A DNA stretch of 13,501 bases, taken from positions 1-13,501 of the forward strand of contig CAYNCU010000117.1 of NCBI GenBank assembly GCA_964395765.1, written 5' to 3'. The position numbers were made by a program, and so were the translations under genes. Position 1 is the stretch's first letter, and every line of letters begins with the position of its first letter. The notes beneath the pieces are model-generated. The model saw only the letters and a program-made list of their open reading frames with translations, searched no databases and was not told the origin of the DNA. Shown here in pieces: positions 1 to 6,592 of the stretch. The DNA is from DATDPY01 sp964395765. GTDB taxonomy: Bacteria > Bacteroidota > Bacteroidia > Cytophagales > Cyclobacteriaceae.

Positions 1-311
1 CTAACAACGATAGAATAATCTCGTAATACAAAAAAATGAAAATTAATTTATCTAATCTAGTGCTATCCATTAATTAAGAGAAGTTGTAAGAATTACTTTC
101 ACTCCACCCCAACTACAACAAATATTTATTTCCTGTAATAAAAATAGTTCTTATAATGTTACTATTTTTAAAGACAAAAACTATTAAAAAACGGTCAACC
201 TTATTTAGGGATCTACAATTTTCCATTTTTCAAAGGTAATGTGCAGCCGGGATTCAGAAAAAAAATTTTAAATGACTGAATAGCTTGCTATTATCCCGTA
301 AAAATCGATTC
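1..311. other. AT-rich intergenic region
   Basis: No open reading frame with protein-like composition is visible in the first 311 bases. The stretch is very AT-rich, with runs of A and T on both strands. Two things stand out. One is a 14-base copy of the last bases of the neighbouring quinoprotein gene, at 99-112. The other is a group of nested inverted repeats at 247-298, which may terminate that gene. The first bases could be the tail of a rightward gene that starts outside the window (a stop occurs at 16-18), but this cannot be judged. Confidence 0.6.
247..298 (-). terminator. putative terminator of the quinoprotein gene
   Basis: This lies 14-65 bases after the stop of the leftward dehydrogenase gene. 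It contains a perfect inverted repeat AATAGC-TT-GCTATT at 279-292. On the minus strand this is followed, after about 18 bases, by a run of eight T. An overlapping ATTCAG/CTGAAT pair (252-257 and 276-281) and an outer GGGAT/ATCCC pair (250-254 and 292-296) could form alternative stems. The hairpin is GC-poor and the T run is not immediately adjacent, so it is a weak candidate for an intrinsic terminator. Confidence 0.35.
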
Positions 312-2483
312 TCACTCCACCCCAAACGCCACATACACATCCCCGCTCTTCGTCCCCAGCTTCCCGCCCCCGCAGGCGACGACGATATATTCTTTGCCGT
401 TCACCTCATAAACCGATGGAGTAGCATAACCCGCATAGGGCAGTTTCGTCTGCCATAAAAGTTTTCCCGTGGTCTTGTCGAAGGCATGCATGCGCGCATC
501 CTTGGTGGCGGCAATGAAAACAAGTCCGCCGGCGGTGACCACAGGACCGCCATAGTTTTCAGTGCCGGTAATGGGAATGCCTAATGCCATCAACGAATCC
601 ACCTGGCCTAACGGTACGCGCCATACCCTGTCACCGGTATTCAGGTTGATGGCATTCAGGGTGCCCCAGGGCGGCGTGATGACCGCATTGCCGAATTGAT
701 CGACCCAACGGTTGTAACCGGTATGGGTATAGGGAACTTTGCTGATCAGGGAATCGATATTGGGTCCTTCCTTATCCGATGAATGCCCGGCCACTTTACG
801 AGGAGTCTCGATTATTTTTTTGTTATAATATAAAACATACGAGGCAATTTCATCCTTTTGTTCATCAGTAAGAAAGTCAAAGGCTGTCATCATGCCCCGG
901 CCGGTGGAAATGTATTTTATAAAGCCTTCGCGGGTATACTTGGAGCCCACTTGGGTGATATTCGGGTAATTGCGACCGTCCCCCTTTAGGTCCGGACCAT
1001 GACATTTTACACAGTTGATATTATATAATAATTTTCCGGCGGAAGAAAGTTTCGCCTCGCTTTCCGGGGCCAGGTCCACCATCGTATGGATCCAGGGCAT
1101 CTCATTGGCATTGACATACATAATGTTGGTTTCCGGATCAACCGCCGCACCACCCCATTCTCCTCCCCCGTCGAAACCGGGGAAAATCAAGGTTCCTTCC
1201 GTGCTCGGCGGAATAAAGTAATGTCCATGCCGGATCTTATGGAAGGTTTCCAGGGATTGTTGTCTGACCTTTGGATCGAAATCATTGAAATCGCTGTCGG
1301 AAATGAATTGCCTGGCAAAATAATCCGGTTTTTCGGGGACAGGCTGTGTCGGCCACGTCTTTTCGCCACGAAGGTCGGATCCCGGAACTGCAATGTTATC
1401 GATAGGGAACAAAGGTTCGCCTGTGATCCGGTTAAATACATAAATAAATCCCGATTTCGTTATCTGCGCCAGGGCCTGTACTTCCTTTTCTCCGTTGTTC
1501 CAGGTAAACAGATTGGGAGGTGCCGGAAGGTCGCGGTCCCAGAGATCATGATGCACGGTCTGGAAATGCCAGATCCGCTGACCTGTTTCGGCATTCAAAG
1601 CAAGAAGGCAATTGCCGTACAAGTCCATGCCTGCGCGGTTCCCGCCGTAAAAATCAAAAGCCGCCGAACCAAGGGGTAAATAGACAATCCCCTGCTGTGC
1701 GTCCAGGCTCATCCCTGCCCAGTCATTTACACCGCCGACTTTATCCCAGTCTTCCGGCGGCCAGGTGGAATAACCGTATTCCCCGGGCTGGGGAATGGTA
1801 TGAAATACCCAGTCGATTTTTCCCGTATATACATTGTAGGCGCGAATATATCCCGGGGCTGAAAGTTGGTCTTCCGATACCCGGCAACCAATGATCAGTT
1901 TGTCTTTATAAATGACGCCGGGGGAGGTTCCGCTGACATATAATTTTTCATCGCCGGGAAGTAATCCATTTTTTAAATTAACTACTCCGTGATCCCCGAA
2001 ACTATCGACAAGCTTTCCGTTGGTCGCATCGAGGGCGATCAATAATTGTCCAGCCGCATAATAGATCCTCTTAACGCTATCATCGCTGAAATAGGTAACG
2101 CCCCGGTTAACCCCCATCGAAAAAATGAAATGTTTATCCAGGGAAGGCCTGAATTTCCAGATCTCCTTCCCCGTGGCAGCGTCAAGGGCAAAACAATCGA
2201 GCCTCGGCGAGGTAGCGTATAATACACCATTCACGATGATCGGGTTACATTGTATTTGTGTGTGATTATCAGTAACGGAATCGCCGGTATGATATTCCCA
2301 TACTACTTTAAGATCTTTAACATTGGATGGCGTGATCTGGCTAAGCGGCGAATATTGGTTCCTGTCCAGGCCTCCCTGGTAATAGGCCCAGTCTTGGTTA
2401 TTATTCGATTTTTGCCTTTCTTTTTCTCCGCAGGAAAACAGGATTAAAGAAATAATCAGGCTAAGAAAAAATTTCCCTTTCAT
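312..2483 (-). CDS. PQQ-dependent dehydrogenase lipoprotein with inserted cytochrome c domain (glucose dehydrogenase-like)
   Basis: A 723-residue quinoprotein. It probably oxidises a sugar or alcohol with pyrroloquinoline quinone and passes electrons to a bound c-type heme on the periplasmic side. The N-terminus is a lipoprotein signal: basic MKGK, a hydrophobic stretch, then LFSC with Cys18 as the lipidation site. The beta-propeller part starts near residue 35 (WAYYQGGLDRNQYSPL) and shows repeated tryptophan-docking blades such as ALDAATGKEIWKF and ALNAETGQRIWHF. A cytochrome c domain sits inside the propeller: CVKCH at 491-495 for heme attachment, with Met531 or Met532 in GRGMM as likely axial ligand. 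The propeller then resumes with TPPWGTLNAINLNTGDRVW and TGTENYGGPVVTAGGLVFI. These last motifs match the membrane glucose dehydrogenase (Gcd) branch, but the inserted cytochrome and lipid anchor replace the membrane helices of E. coli Gcd. The substrate cannot be read from sequence. No PQQ synthesis gene is nearby. Confidence 0.9.
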   Translation of the reverse strand: MKGKFFLSLIISLILFSCGEKERQKSNNNQDWAYYQGGLDRNQYSPLSQITPSNVKDLKVVWEYHTGDSVTDNHTQIQCNPIIVNGVLYATSPRLDCFALDAATGKEIWKFRPSLDKHFIFSMGVNRGVTYFSDDSVKRIYYAAGQLLIALDATNGKLVDSFGDHGVVNLKNGLLPGDEKLYVSGTSPGVIYKDKLIIGCRVSEDQLSAPGYIRAYNVYTGKIDWVFHTIPQPGEYGYSTWPPEDWDKVGGVNDWAGMSLDAQQGIVYLPLGSAAFDFYGGNRAGMDLYGNCLLALNAETGQRIWHFQTVHHDLWDRDLPAPPNLFTWNNGEKEVQALAQITKSGFIYVFNRITGEPLFPIDNIAVPGSDLRGEKTWPTQPVPEKPDYFARQFISDSDFNDFDPKVRQQSLETFHKIRHGHYFIPPSTEGTLIFPGFDGGGEWGGAAVDPETNIMYVNANEMPWIHTMVDLAPESEAKLSSAGKLLYNINCVKCHGPDLKGDGRNYPNITQVGSKYTREGFIKYISTGRGMMTAFDFLTDEQKDEIASYVLYYNKKIIETPRKVAGHSSDKEGPNIDSLISKVPYTHTGYNRWVDQFGNAVITPPWGTLNAINLNTGDRVWRVPLGQVDSLMALGIPITGTENYGGPVVTAGGLVFIAATKDARMHAFDKTTGKLLWQTKLPYAGYATPSVYEVNGKEYIVVACGGGKLGTKSGDVYVAFGVE

Positions 2484-2553
2484 CCGTTAATAATATGATA
2501 TAATTACCAAAAGTTTTAAAAAATTCAATTTTTAATTAACCTACCCCTGCGCA

Positions 2554-2569
2554 CTTCCACGAGTGGAAG
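2554..2569. repeat. inverted repeat upstream of the quinoprotein gene
   Basis: CTTCCAC-GA-GTGGAAG is a perfect 7-base inverted repeat with a 2-base centre, 71 bases upstream of the dehydrogenase start codon. It could be an operator for that gene or a short hairpin (6-base stem, CGAG loop). On the plus strand it is followed by a T-rich run, but no plus-strand gene ends here, so a terminator role is unlikely in that direction. Confidence 0.4.
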
Positions 2570-2697
2570 GAGAATCTAATTTTTTTAAAAAAACTTAATT
2601 TTTTGCACTTCCTGTTTTCGCAATTCATCAAACCAAAGTTTAACAATATAATATAAAAAATGATCAGGGATAATTATTTTAACAAAATCATTGAGTC

Positions 2698-2756
2698 ATG
2701 CCTTTACATCATCATGCCATGTCTTTACATCGTCATGCCATGCCTTTCAAGGCATG
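2698..2756. repeat. 21-bp tandem repeat ending in a palindrome
   Basis: Two copies of a 21-base unit (2698-2718 and 2719-2739, differing at two positions) start with ATGYCTTTACATC and end with TCATGCC. A third, partial copy begins at 2740. The third copy becomes part of a perfect inverted repeat CATGCCTT-TC-AAGGCATG at 2739-2756. The array lies just after the stop of the leftward symporter gene. The terminal hairpin could therefore protect or end that transcript, although no T run follows it. Confidence 0.6.
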
Positions 2757-2765
2757 TATTAACCA

Positions 2766-4469
2766 CTATCCCCTTTTCCCGAAATCAATCCAGTATTGTT
2801 TCACGCTATCCTTCATTTCCCGGTGCAGGAGAAGAATTCCGATCAGGTTGGGAAGCGTCATTAAAGCGATCGCTATTCCGGAGAAGGTCCAGATGATGGT
2901 AGTGTCGGTAAAGGCGGCCAGGAAAAAACCGATCACGTAAATGATGTGATAATAGATGACATATTTCGAACCGAATAAAAATGTTACGGCCCGGTCACCG
3001 TAATACGACCATGAGATGGAGGTGGAAAATGCAAAAAGCAGAATTCCAATGGATACCACCCATCGGCCGTATTTACCCAGAAAACTTATCGTGAAAGCTT
3101 CCGTCGTCAGCGGAGCGCTGTGGATCAATGACAAACCCGAAAAATTGATCGAGCCGTATTCGTCATTGACTGCGCCGTTGTTTACGGAGACTGCCCCAGT
3201 GTACGGATTACCCCCTTTATGAACAGTTACACTGTCGGCAAAAGACCTTGCATGCAGGAGTGTTATTCCACCGGTTTTAATGACCCCGTTTTCGACATCC
3301 AGGTTACCTGTAAAAAGAGGCAATGGTTTTTTGCCGGAAATATGGCGGGAAACTTTCTTCGCCTCCGCCGGATTGGATTCATGGTAAACCCCGCTCAGCA
3401 CCTGCATGTCCGATACCTGGAAATCATTATGGAATTTTTTGGTCCAGGCTCCCGAAGAAAGGATTACCAGGCCGGTTAACTGGCAGATGATAATGGTATC
3501 AATAAAAGGTTCCAGCAGGCTTACCATGCCTTCCGACACGGGCTCATGGGCCCTGGCAGCCGAGTGGGCAATGGGGGCGGAGCCTTGTCCGGCTTCATTG
3601 GAAAATAATCCCCTGTTTACTCCGCGGTTAAAGGCAAAAGCAAAATTGGCGCCCAGGAAACCGCCGATGATGGACGTACCTGAAAAGATGTCATGGAAAA
3701 TGGAAACAAAAGATGGTACAATATTCTGATAGTTATATAAGATAACGGAAAGAGCTCCCAGGAAATAAAATATGGCCATTCCGGGTACCAGTTTTTCCGT
3801 GACTTTGGCAATTCTCTTTATTCCGCCGATAATGACCAGGCCAAGTAATACGGAAAGAACAAGTCCGGTGATAATGGTATTGATATTAAATGTTGTATAA
3901 ATGGAATTGGCAATGCTATTGATCTGGGGAAGGCTGCCGGTTCCGAATGAGCTTAAAATAGTGGCAAGCGCAAATATTACCGCCATTATTTTCGCCGACC
4001 TTCCAAGCTTTATTTTATGTAATAGCCTGAATTCAGAAAGTCTCCTGCTCATATAATACATAGGCCCCCCGGCTACGGAACCATCTTCTACGACAACCCG
4101 GTATTTATGTGAAAGTGTTACCTCAACGAATTTGGTGGTCATGCCAAACATCGCCGTAACCAACATCCAGAATAAGGCGGCAGGTCCGCCTAAAAATATG
4201 GCATAGGCTACCCCGGCGATATTCCCTGTTCCTACCGTACCGGAAAGGGCAGTCGCCAGGGCCTGGAAATGGGAAGCGTCTCCCACATCTTCTTTCCGGT
4301 CGAATTTCCCCCCCGTGATTTTTAAGGCATGGCTGAAATAGCGGATCTGCGGAAACTTCAGGTAAAGGGTAAAAAACAAGCCGGTTCCGAGCAGCAAAAA
4401 AGTAAACCATTGAGAGCCCCCGATATGACTGTCAATATTTTGAAGTATGGTATTAAGCCGGTGAAGCAT
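2766..4469 (-). CDS. sodium:alanine/glycine symporter (AGCS family)
   Basis: A 567-residue inner-membrane transporter that should take up alanine, glycine or a similar amino acid with sodium. Family motifs are clear: ALSGTVGTGNIAGVA after the first helices, then TKFVEVTLSHKYR, GGPMYYM, NRGLFSNEAGQGSAPIAHSA and FAFSTSISWSYYG. About ten hydrophobic segments are visible. Classical members such as DagA/AlsT are about 450-490 residues. The extra length here is a hydrophilic insertion of roughly 100 residues (about 347-450) between the GAW segment and the late ISW segment, rich in G, N and S. The gene ends with TAG and the next in-frame stop is ten codons later. It is divergent from gcvT, which makes a link to glycine use attractive but unproven. 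A strong promoter and an inverted repeat lie just upstream. Confidence 0.92.
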   Translation of the reverse strand: MLHRLNTILQNIDSHIGGSQWFTFLLLGTGLFFTLYLKFPQIRYFSHALKITGGKFDRKEDVGDASHFQALATALSGTVGTGNIAGVAYAIFLGGPAALFWMLVTAMFGMTTKFVEVTLSHKYRVVVEDGSVAGGPMYYMSRRLSEFRLLHKIKLGRSAKIMAVIFALATILSSFGTGSLPQINSIANSIYTTFNINTIITGLVLSVLLGLVIIGGIKRIAKVTEKLVPGMAIFYFLGALSVILYNYQNIVPSFVSIFHDIFSGTSIIGGFLGANFAFAFNRGVNRGLFSNEAGQGSAPIAHSAARAHEPVSEGMVSLLEPFIDTIIICQLTGLVILSSGAWTKKFHNDFQVSDMQVLSGVYHESNPAEAKKVSRHISGKKPLPLFTGNLDVENGVIKTGGITLLHARSFADSVTVHKGGNPYTGAVSVNNGAVNDEYGSINFSGLSLIHSAPLTTEAFTISFLGKYGRWVVSIGILLFAFSTSISWSYYGDRAVTFLFGSKYVIYYHIIYVIGFFLAAFTDTTIIWTFSGIAIALMTLPNLIGILLLHREMKDSVKQYWIDFGKRG

Positions 4470-4491
4470 ACTTCAGGGTTGATATAATAAT

Positions 4492-4510
4492 TTTTGCCAT
4501 GACGGCAAAA
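4492..4510. promoter_or_regulatory. inverted repeat overlapping the symporter -7 element (possible operator or leader hairpin)
   Basis: TTTTGCC-ATGAC-GGCAAAA is a perfect 7-base inverted repeat with a 5-base spacer, 23 bases upstream of the symporter start. Its right arm overlaps the TAGTTTTG promoter element on the minus strand, so a protein bound here would cover the transcription start. Alternatively the repeat would form a hairpin at the very 5' end of the mRNA. Which of the two applies cannot be decided from sequence. Confidence 0.5.
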
Positions 4511-4535
4511 CTAACAAAATATCCCAATCGGCCAA
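4506..4535 (-). promoter_or_regulatory. Bacteroidota-type promoter of the AGCS symporter
   Basis: Read on the minus strand: TTG at 4535-4533, a spacer of 19 bases, then TAGTTTTG at 4513-4506. This fits the known Bacteroidota sigma-A consensus (TTTG or TTG near -33, TAnnTTTG at -7). The start codon lies 36 bases beyond the -7 element, a reasonable leader length. It is the only promoter in the window with both elements well placed. Confidence 0.65.
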
Positions 4536-4570
4536 GCTTTTGCAGATCGAGTTATCCGGGTACTGGATAA

Positions 4571-4619
4571 TTGGTTAATTGGTTTATTGGTTTATTGGTT
4601 TATTGGGTTATTGGGTTTA
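4571..4619. repeat. octamer tandem repeat (TTGGTTTA)n
   Basis: Six consecutive units of period 8: TTGGTTAA, three copies of TTGGTTTA, TTGGGTTA and a nine-base TTGGGTTTA. The array sits in the middle of the 271-base divergent spacer between the symporter and gcvT, outside both promoters. A related degenerate octamer tract occurs at 8242-8273 in the opposite orientation. Confidence 0.8.
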
Positions 4620-4690
4620 TTTTCCGAATTAGACAGGTTCACTTGTCGCTTGTTACAATTTACTGAACGCCCCAGTATCATTCAAAATAC

Positions 4691-4721
4691 TTTAGATTAT
4701 GAATAATAACTTTTAGATTTG
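4691..4721 (+). promoter_or_regulatory. probable gcvT promoter
   Basis: TAGATTTG at 4714-4721 is an exact match to the Bacteroidota -7 element TAnnTTTG. It lies 19 bases before the gcvT start codon. The -33 side is only a near match: TTTA at 4691-4694, 19 bases upstream, where TTTG is expected. This promoter would serve gcvT and, through the overlap, the comB gene. Confidence 0.5.
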
Positions 4722-4740
4722 TCAGCCAAGATTTTTTATT

Positions 4741-5838
4741 ATGGAACCAAGAAAAACACCTCTTTTTGACATACATGTGGCTGCCGGGGCAAAGATGGTG
4801 CCTTTTGCAGGCTTTATGATGCCGCTCCAGTATTCTTCAGTGCTCGAAGAGCATAATTGTGTCCGGAATAACGTTGGCCTGTTCGATGTGTCCCATATGG
4901 GAGAGTTTATGATAGAGGGAGAGGATGCTATTGACCTGATCCAGTATATCTCCAGTAACGACGCCTCCAGGCTTGTCAATGGTCAGTGCCAGTATTCCTG
5001 TCTCCCCAACGAAAACGGCGGAATTGTGGATGATATCCTGGTCTATAAATTCAACGAAAGGAAATATATGATCGTCGTCAATGCCGCCAATGTGGAAAAA
5101 GACTGGAACTGGATCAAAGGACACAATACATTCATGGCGGAAATGGAAAATATATCTGACAATATTTCCCTTTTCGCCCTACAGGGTCCAAAGGCCATAA
5201 ATGTTCTCCAGAAACTGACTAACCTGGATTTAACGACATTAAAATATTATACCTTCAAAAAAGGGAACCTGAAAGAGATCACGGATGGAGCTATTATATC
5301 GGCTACCGGATATACTGGGGCGGGAGGTTTCGAAATATTTGTTTATAACCGTTATGCTGAAACAGTCTGGAAAAGGATCATGGAAGCCGGAAAGGAATCC
5401 GGTATTCAGCCAATCGGACTGGCGGCACGGGATACCCTGCGACTGGAAATGGGTTATTGCCTGTATGGAAATGATATTGATGACAAGACCTCGCCGATTG
5501 AAGCCGGCCTGGGATGGATCACCAAATTCAATAAAAAATTCGTCAATAGCGCTGCCTTGCAGGAACAAAAAAAATCAGGAATTTTATAGAAATTAGTGGG
5601 CTTTGAAATGACTGAAAAAGGCATCCCGCGGCACGGATATAAAATATTCAGTAATGATGACAAAGTAATCGGTTTCGTCACTTCCGGGTCACATTCCCCT
5701 ACCCTGAATACCGGAATCGGACTGGGCTATGTGGTAACGGGAAAAGAAATGCCCGGCACTGAAATCTTAATTGAAGTAAGAAACAAGAAATTAAAAGCCA
5801 GGGTGGTATCGCTTCCCATATTTAAAGCTACAGCGTGA
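4741..5838 (+). pseudogene. gcvT: glycine cleavage T protein (aminomethyltransferase), interrupted by an in-frame TAG
   Basis: GcvT takes the aminomethyl group from the lipoyl arm of the H protein and transfers it to tetrahydrofolate, releasing ammonia. The reading frame runs 282 codons to TAG at 5587-5589 and then continues in the same frame to TGA at 5836-5838. The total of about 365 codons is the normal family length. Before the stop one sees TPLFDIHVAAGAKMVPFAGFMMP, GLFDVSHMGEF, GGIVDDILVY with the conserved Asp pair at 97-98, NAAN at 114-117 and TGYTGAGGFEIF. After it come KLVGFEMTEKGIPRHGY and GYV near the end, the C-terminal barrel domain. The break lies at the boundary of the two domains, in a spot where relatives have a basic residue (xKLVGFE). 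A GTG at 5596 could restart translation of the second part. Either a real nonsense mutation, readthrough or a base error explains it. Confidence 0.85.
5587..5589 (+). other. in-frame amber codon inside gcvT
   Basis: TAG is codon 283 of gcvT, between SGIL and KLVGFEM. No insertion or deletion is needed to join the halves, so one substitution (for example from AAG, CAG or GAG) accounts for it. TAG also ends the symporter gene in this window, so nothing here suggests that TAG is generally reassigned. Confidence 0.9.
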
Positions 5839-6554
5839 TGAGCGTTTCGAAGCATAATTTATATGTATGCATTTCACCTTCCATGGCTGAGAACTATCCT
5901 GCTGAAGGATGCCTGGCCGTGATCATAGACATTCTCCGTGCAACGTCATGCTGGATTACCGCCATCAGTCATGGGGCTAAAGCTATTCACCCCGTGGTGA
6001 CGCTGGAAGAATGCAGTCAACTTGTAAAAAACGGTTACATTGGCGCCGCGGAAAGGCAGGGTAAAAAAGTAGACGGCTTTGAACTGGGAAATTCGCCCTT
6101 TGAATATGGATCTAATATCGCCGGGAAAAAAATTGTGGTGACCACCACCAATGGATCCAGGACGATCAACACTTTTAAAAATCACAAGGAGGTAATTATA
6201 GGTTCCTTCCTGAATTTTTCTGCCCTGGTCAATCATATAAAACAGGCTGATAAGGATGTAATCCTGGCCTGTGCGGGATGGGAAGGTGGAATCAGCCTGG
6301 AAGACATTCTTTTTTCCGGTGCTGTTATCGAAAGATTAGGAAACCTGTTTGAACTGGATGACACGGCTTTTTTAGCCCAGAGCCTCTGGGAAAATTCACA
6401 GCTTGATTTCCGGAACTGGCTGATTCATTCGTCTCATGTAAAAAGATTGATGTCCTTTGGCGCTGTTAAAGACGTGGATTATTGCTTTACTTACGATCTG
6501 ATTAATATTGTGCCCAGACTGGTCGGTAGTGAAATCATAAACCCCCAGGGATGA
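5838..6554 (+). CDS. comB: ComB-type 2-phosphosulfolactate phosphatase
   Basis: A 238-residue soluble protein of the ComB family. The archaeal member removes phosphate from 2-phosphosulfolactate in coenzyme M synthesis and is a Mg-dependent phosphatase. Family features seen: the N-terminal VIIDILRATSCWITAISHGA block (around residues 28-47), the AAERQGKKVDGFELGNSPFEY segment, KKIVVTTTNGSRTI in the middle, and ACAGWEGGISLEDILFSGAV. I chose ATG at 5838 because it overlaps the gcvT stop as TGATG, a typical translational coupling. A GTG at 5835 in the same frame would add one residue. The Bacteroidota do not make coenzyme M, so the product is probably sulfolactate for another use (sulfonate or sulfonolipid metabolism), or the enzyme has another phosphate ester as substrate. 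No comA, comC or sulfolactate gene is visible here. Confidence 0.85.
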   Translation: MSVSKHNLYVCISPSMAENYPAEGCLAVIIDILRATSCWITAISHGAKAIHPVVTLEECSQLVKNGYIGAAERQGKKVDGFELGNSPFEYGSNIAGKKIVVTTTNGSRTINTFKNHKEVIIGSFLNFSALVNHIKQADKDVILACAGWEGGISLEDILFSGAVIERLGNLFELDDTAFLAQSLWENSQLDFRNWLIHSSHVKRLMSFGAVKDVDYCFTYDLINIVPRLVGSEIINPQG

Positions 6555-6563
6555 AACCAATTG

Positions 6564-6577
6564 CAAATTCCAAATTC
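6564..6577. repeat. short direct repeat CAAATTC x2
   Basis: Two adjacent copies of CAAATTC lie between comB and the sugar kinase gene. They are too short to assign a function. They resemble the simple intergenic repeats elsewhere in this window. Confidence 0.5.
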
Positions 6578-6592
6578 CGCCGACTCATTTAA

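Noticed and set aside
1086..1679. A 197-codon open frame on the plus strand
   Set aside because: It lies wholly inside the quinoprotein gene on the opposite strand, has no family-like motifs, and is a shadow of codon bias there.
2508..2515. A promoter -7 element for the quinoprotein gene (AACTTTTG on the minus strand)
   Set aside because: It has one mismatch at the most conserved T and no TTG at the right distance upstream, in a very AT-rich stretch where such matches are expected by chance.
2698..2756. A CRISPR array
   Set aside because: The units are directly adjacent with period 21 and no variable spacers, and no cas genes are present.
5587..5589. Pyrrolysine or general TAG reassignment to explain gcvT
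   Set aside because: The symporter gene in the same window ends with TAG at its natural C-terminus, no pyl genes are seen, and GcvT relatives have an ordinary residue here. It stays possible only as local suppression.
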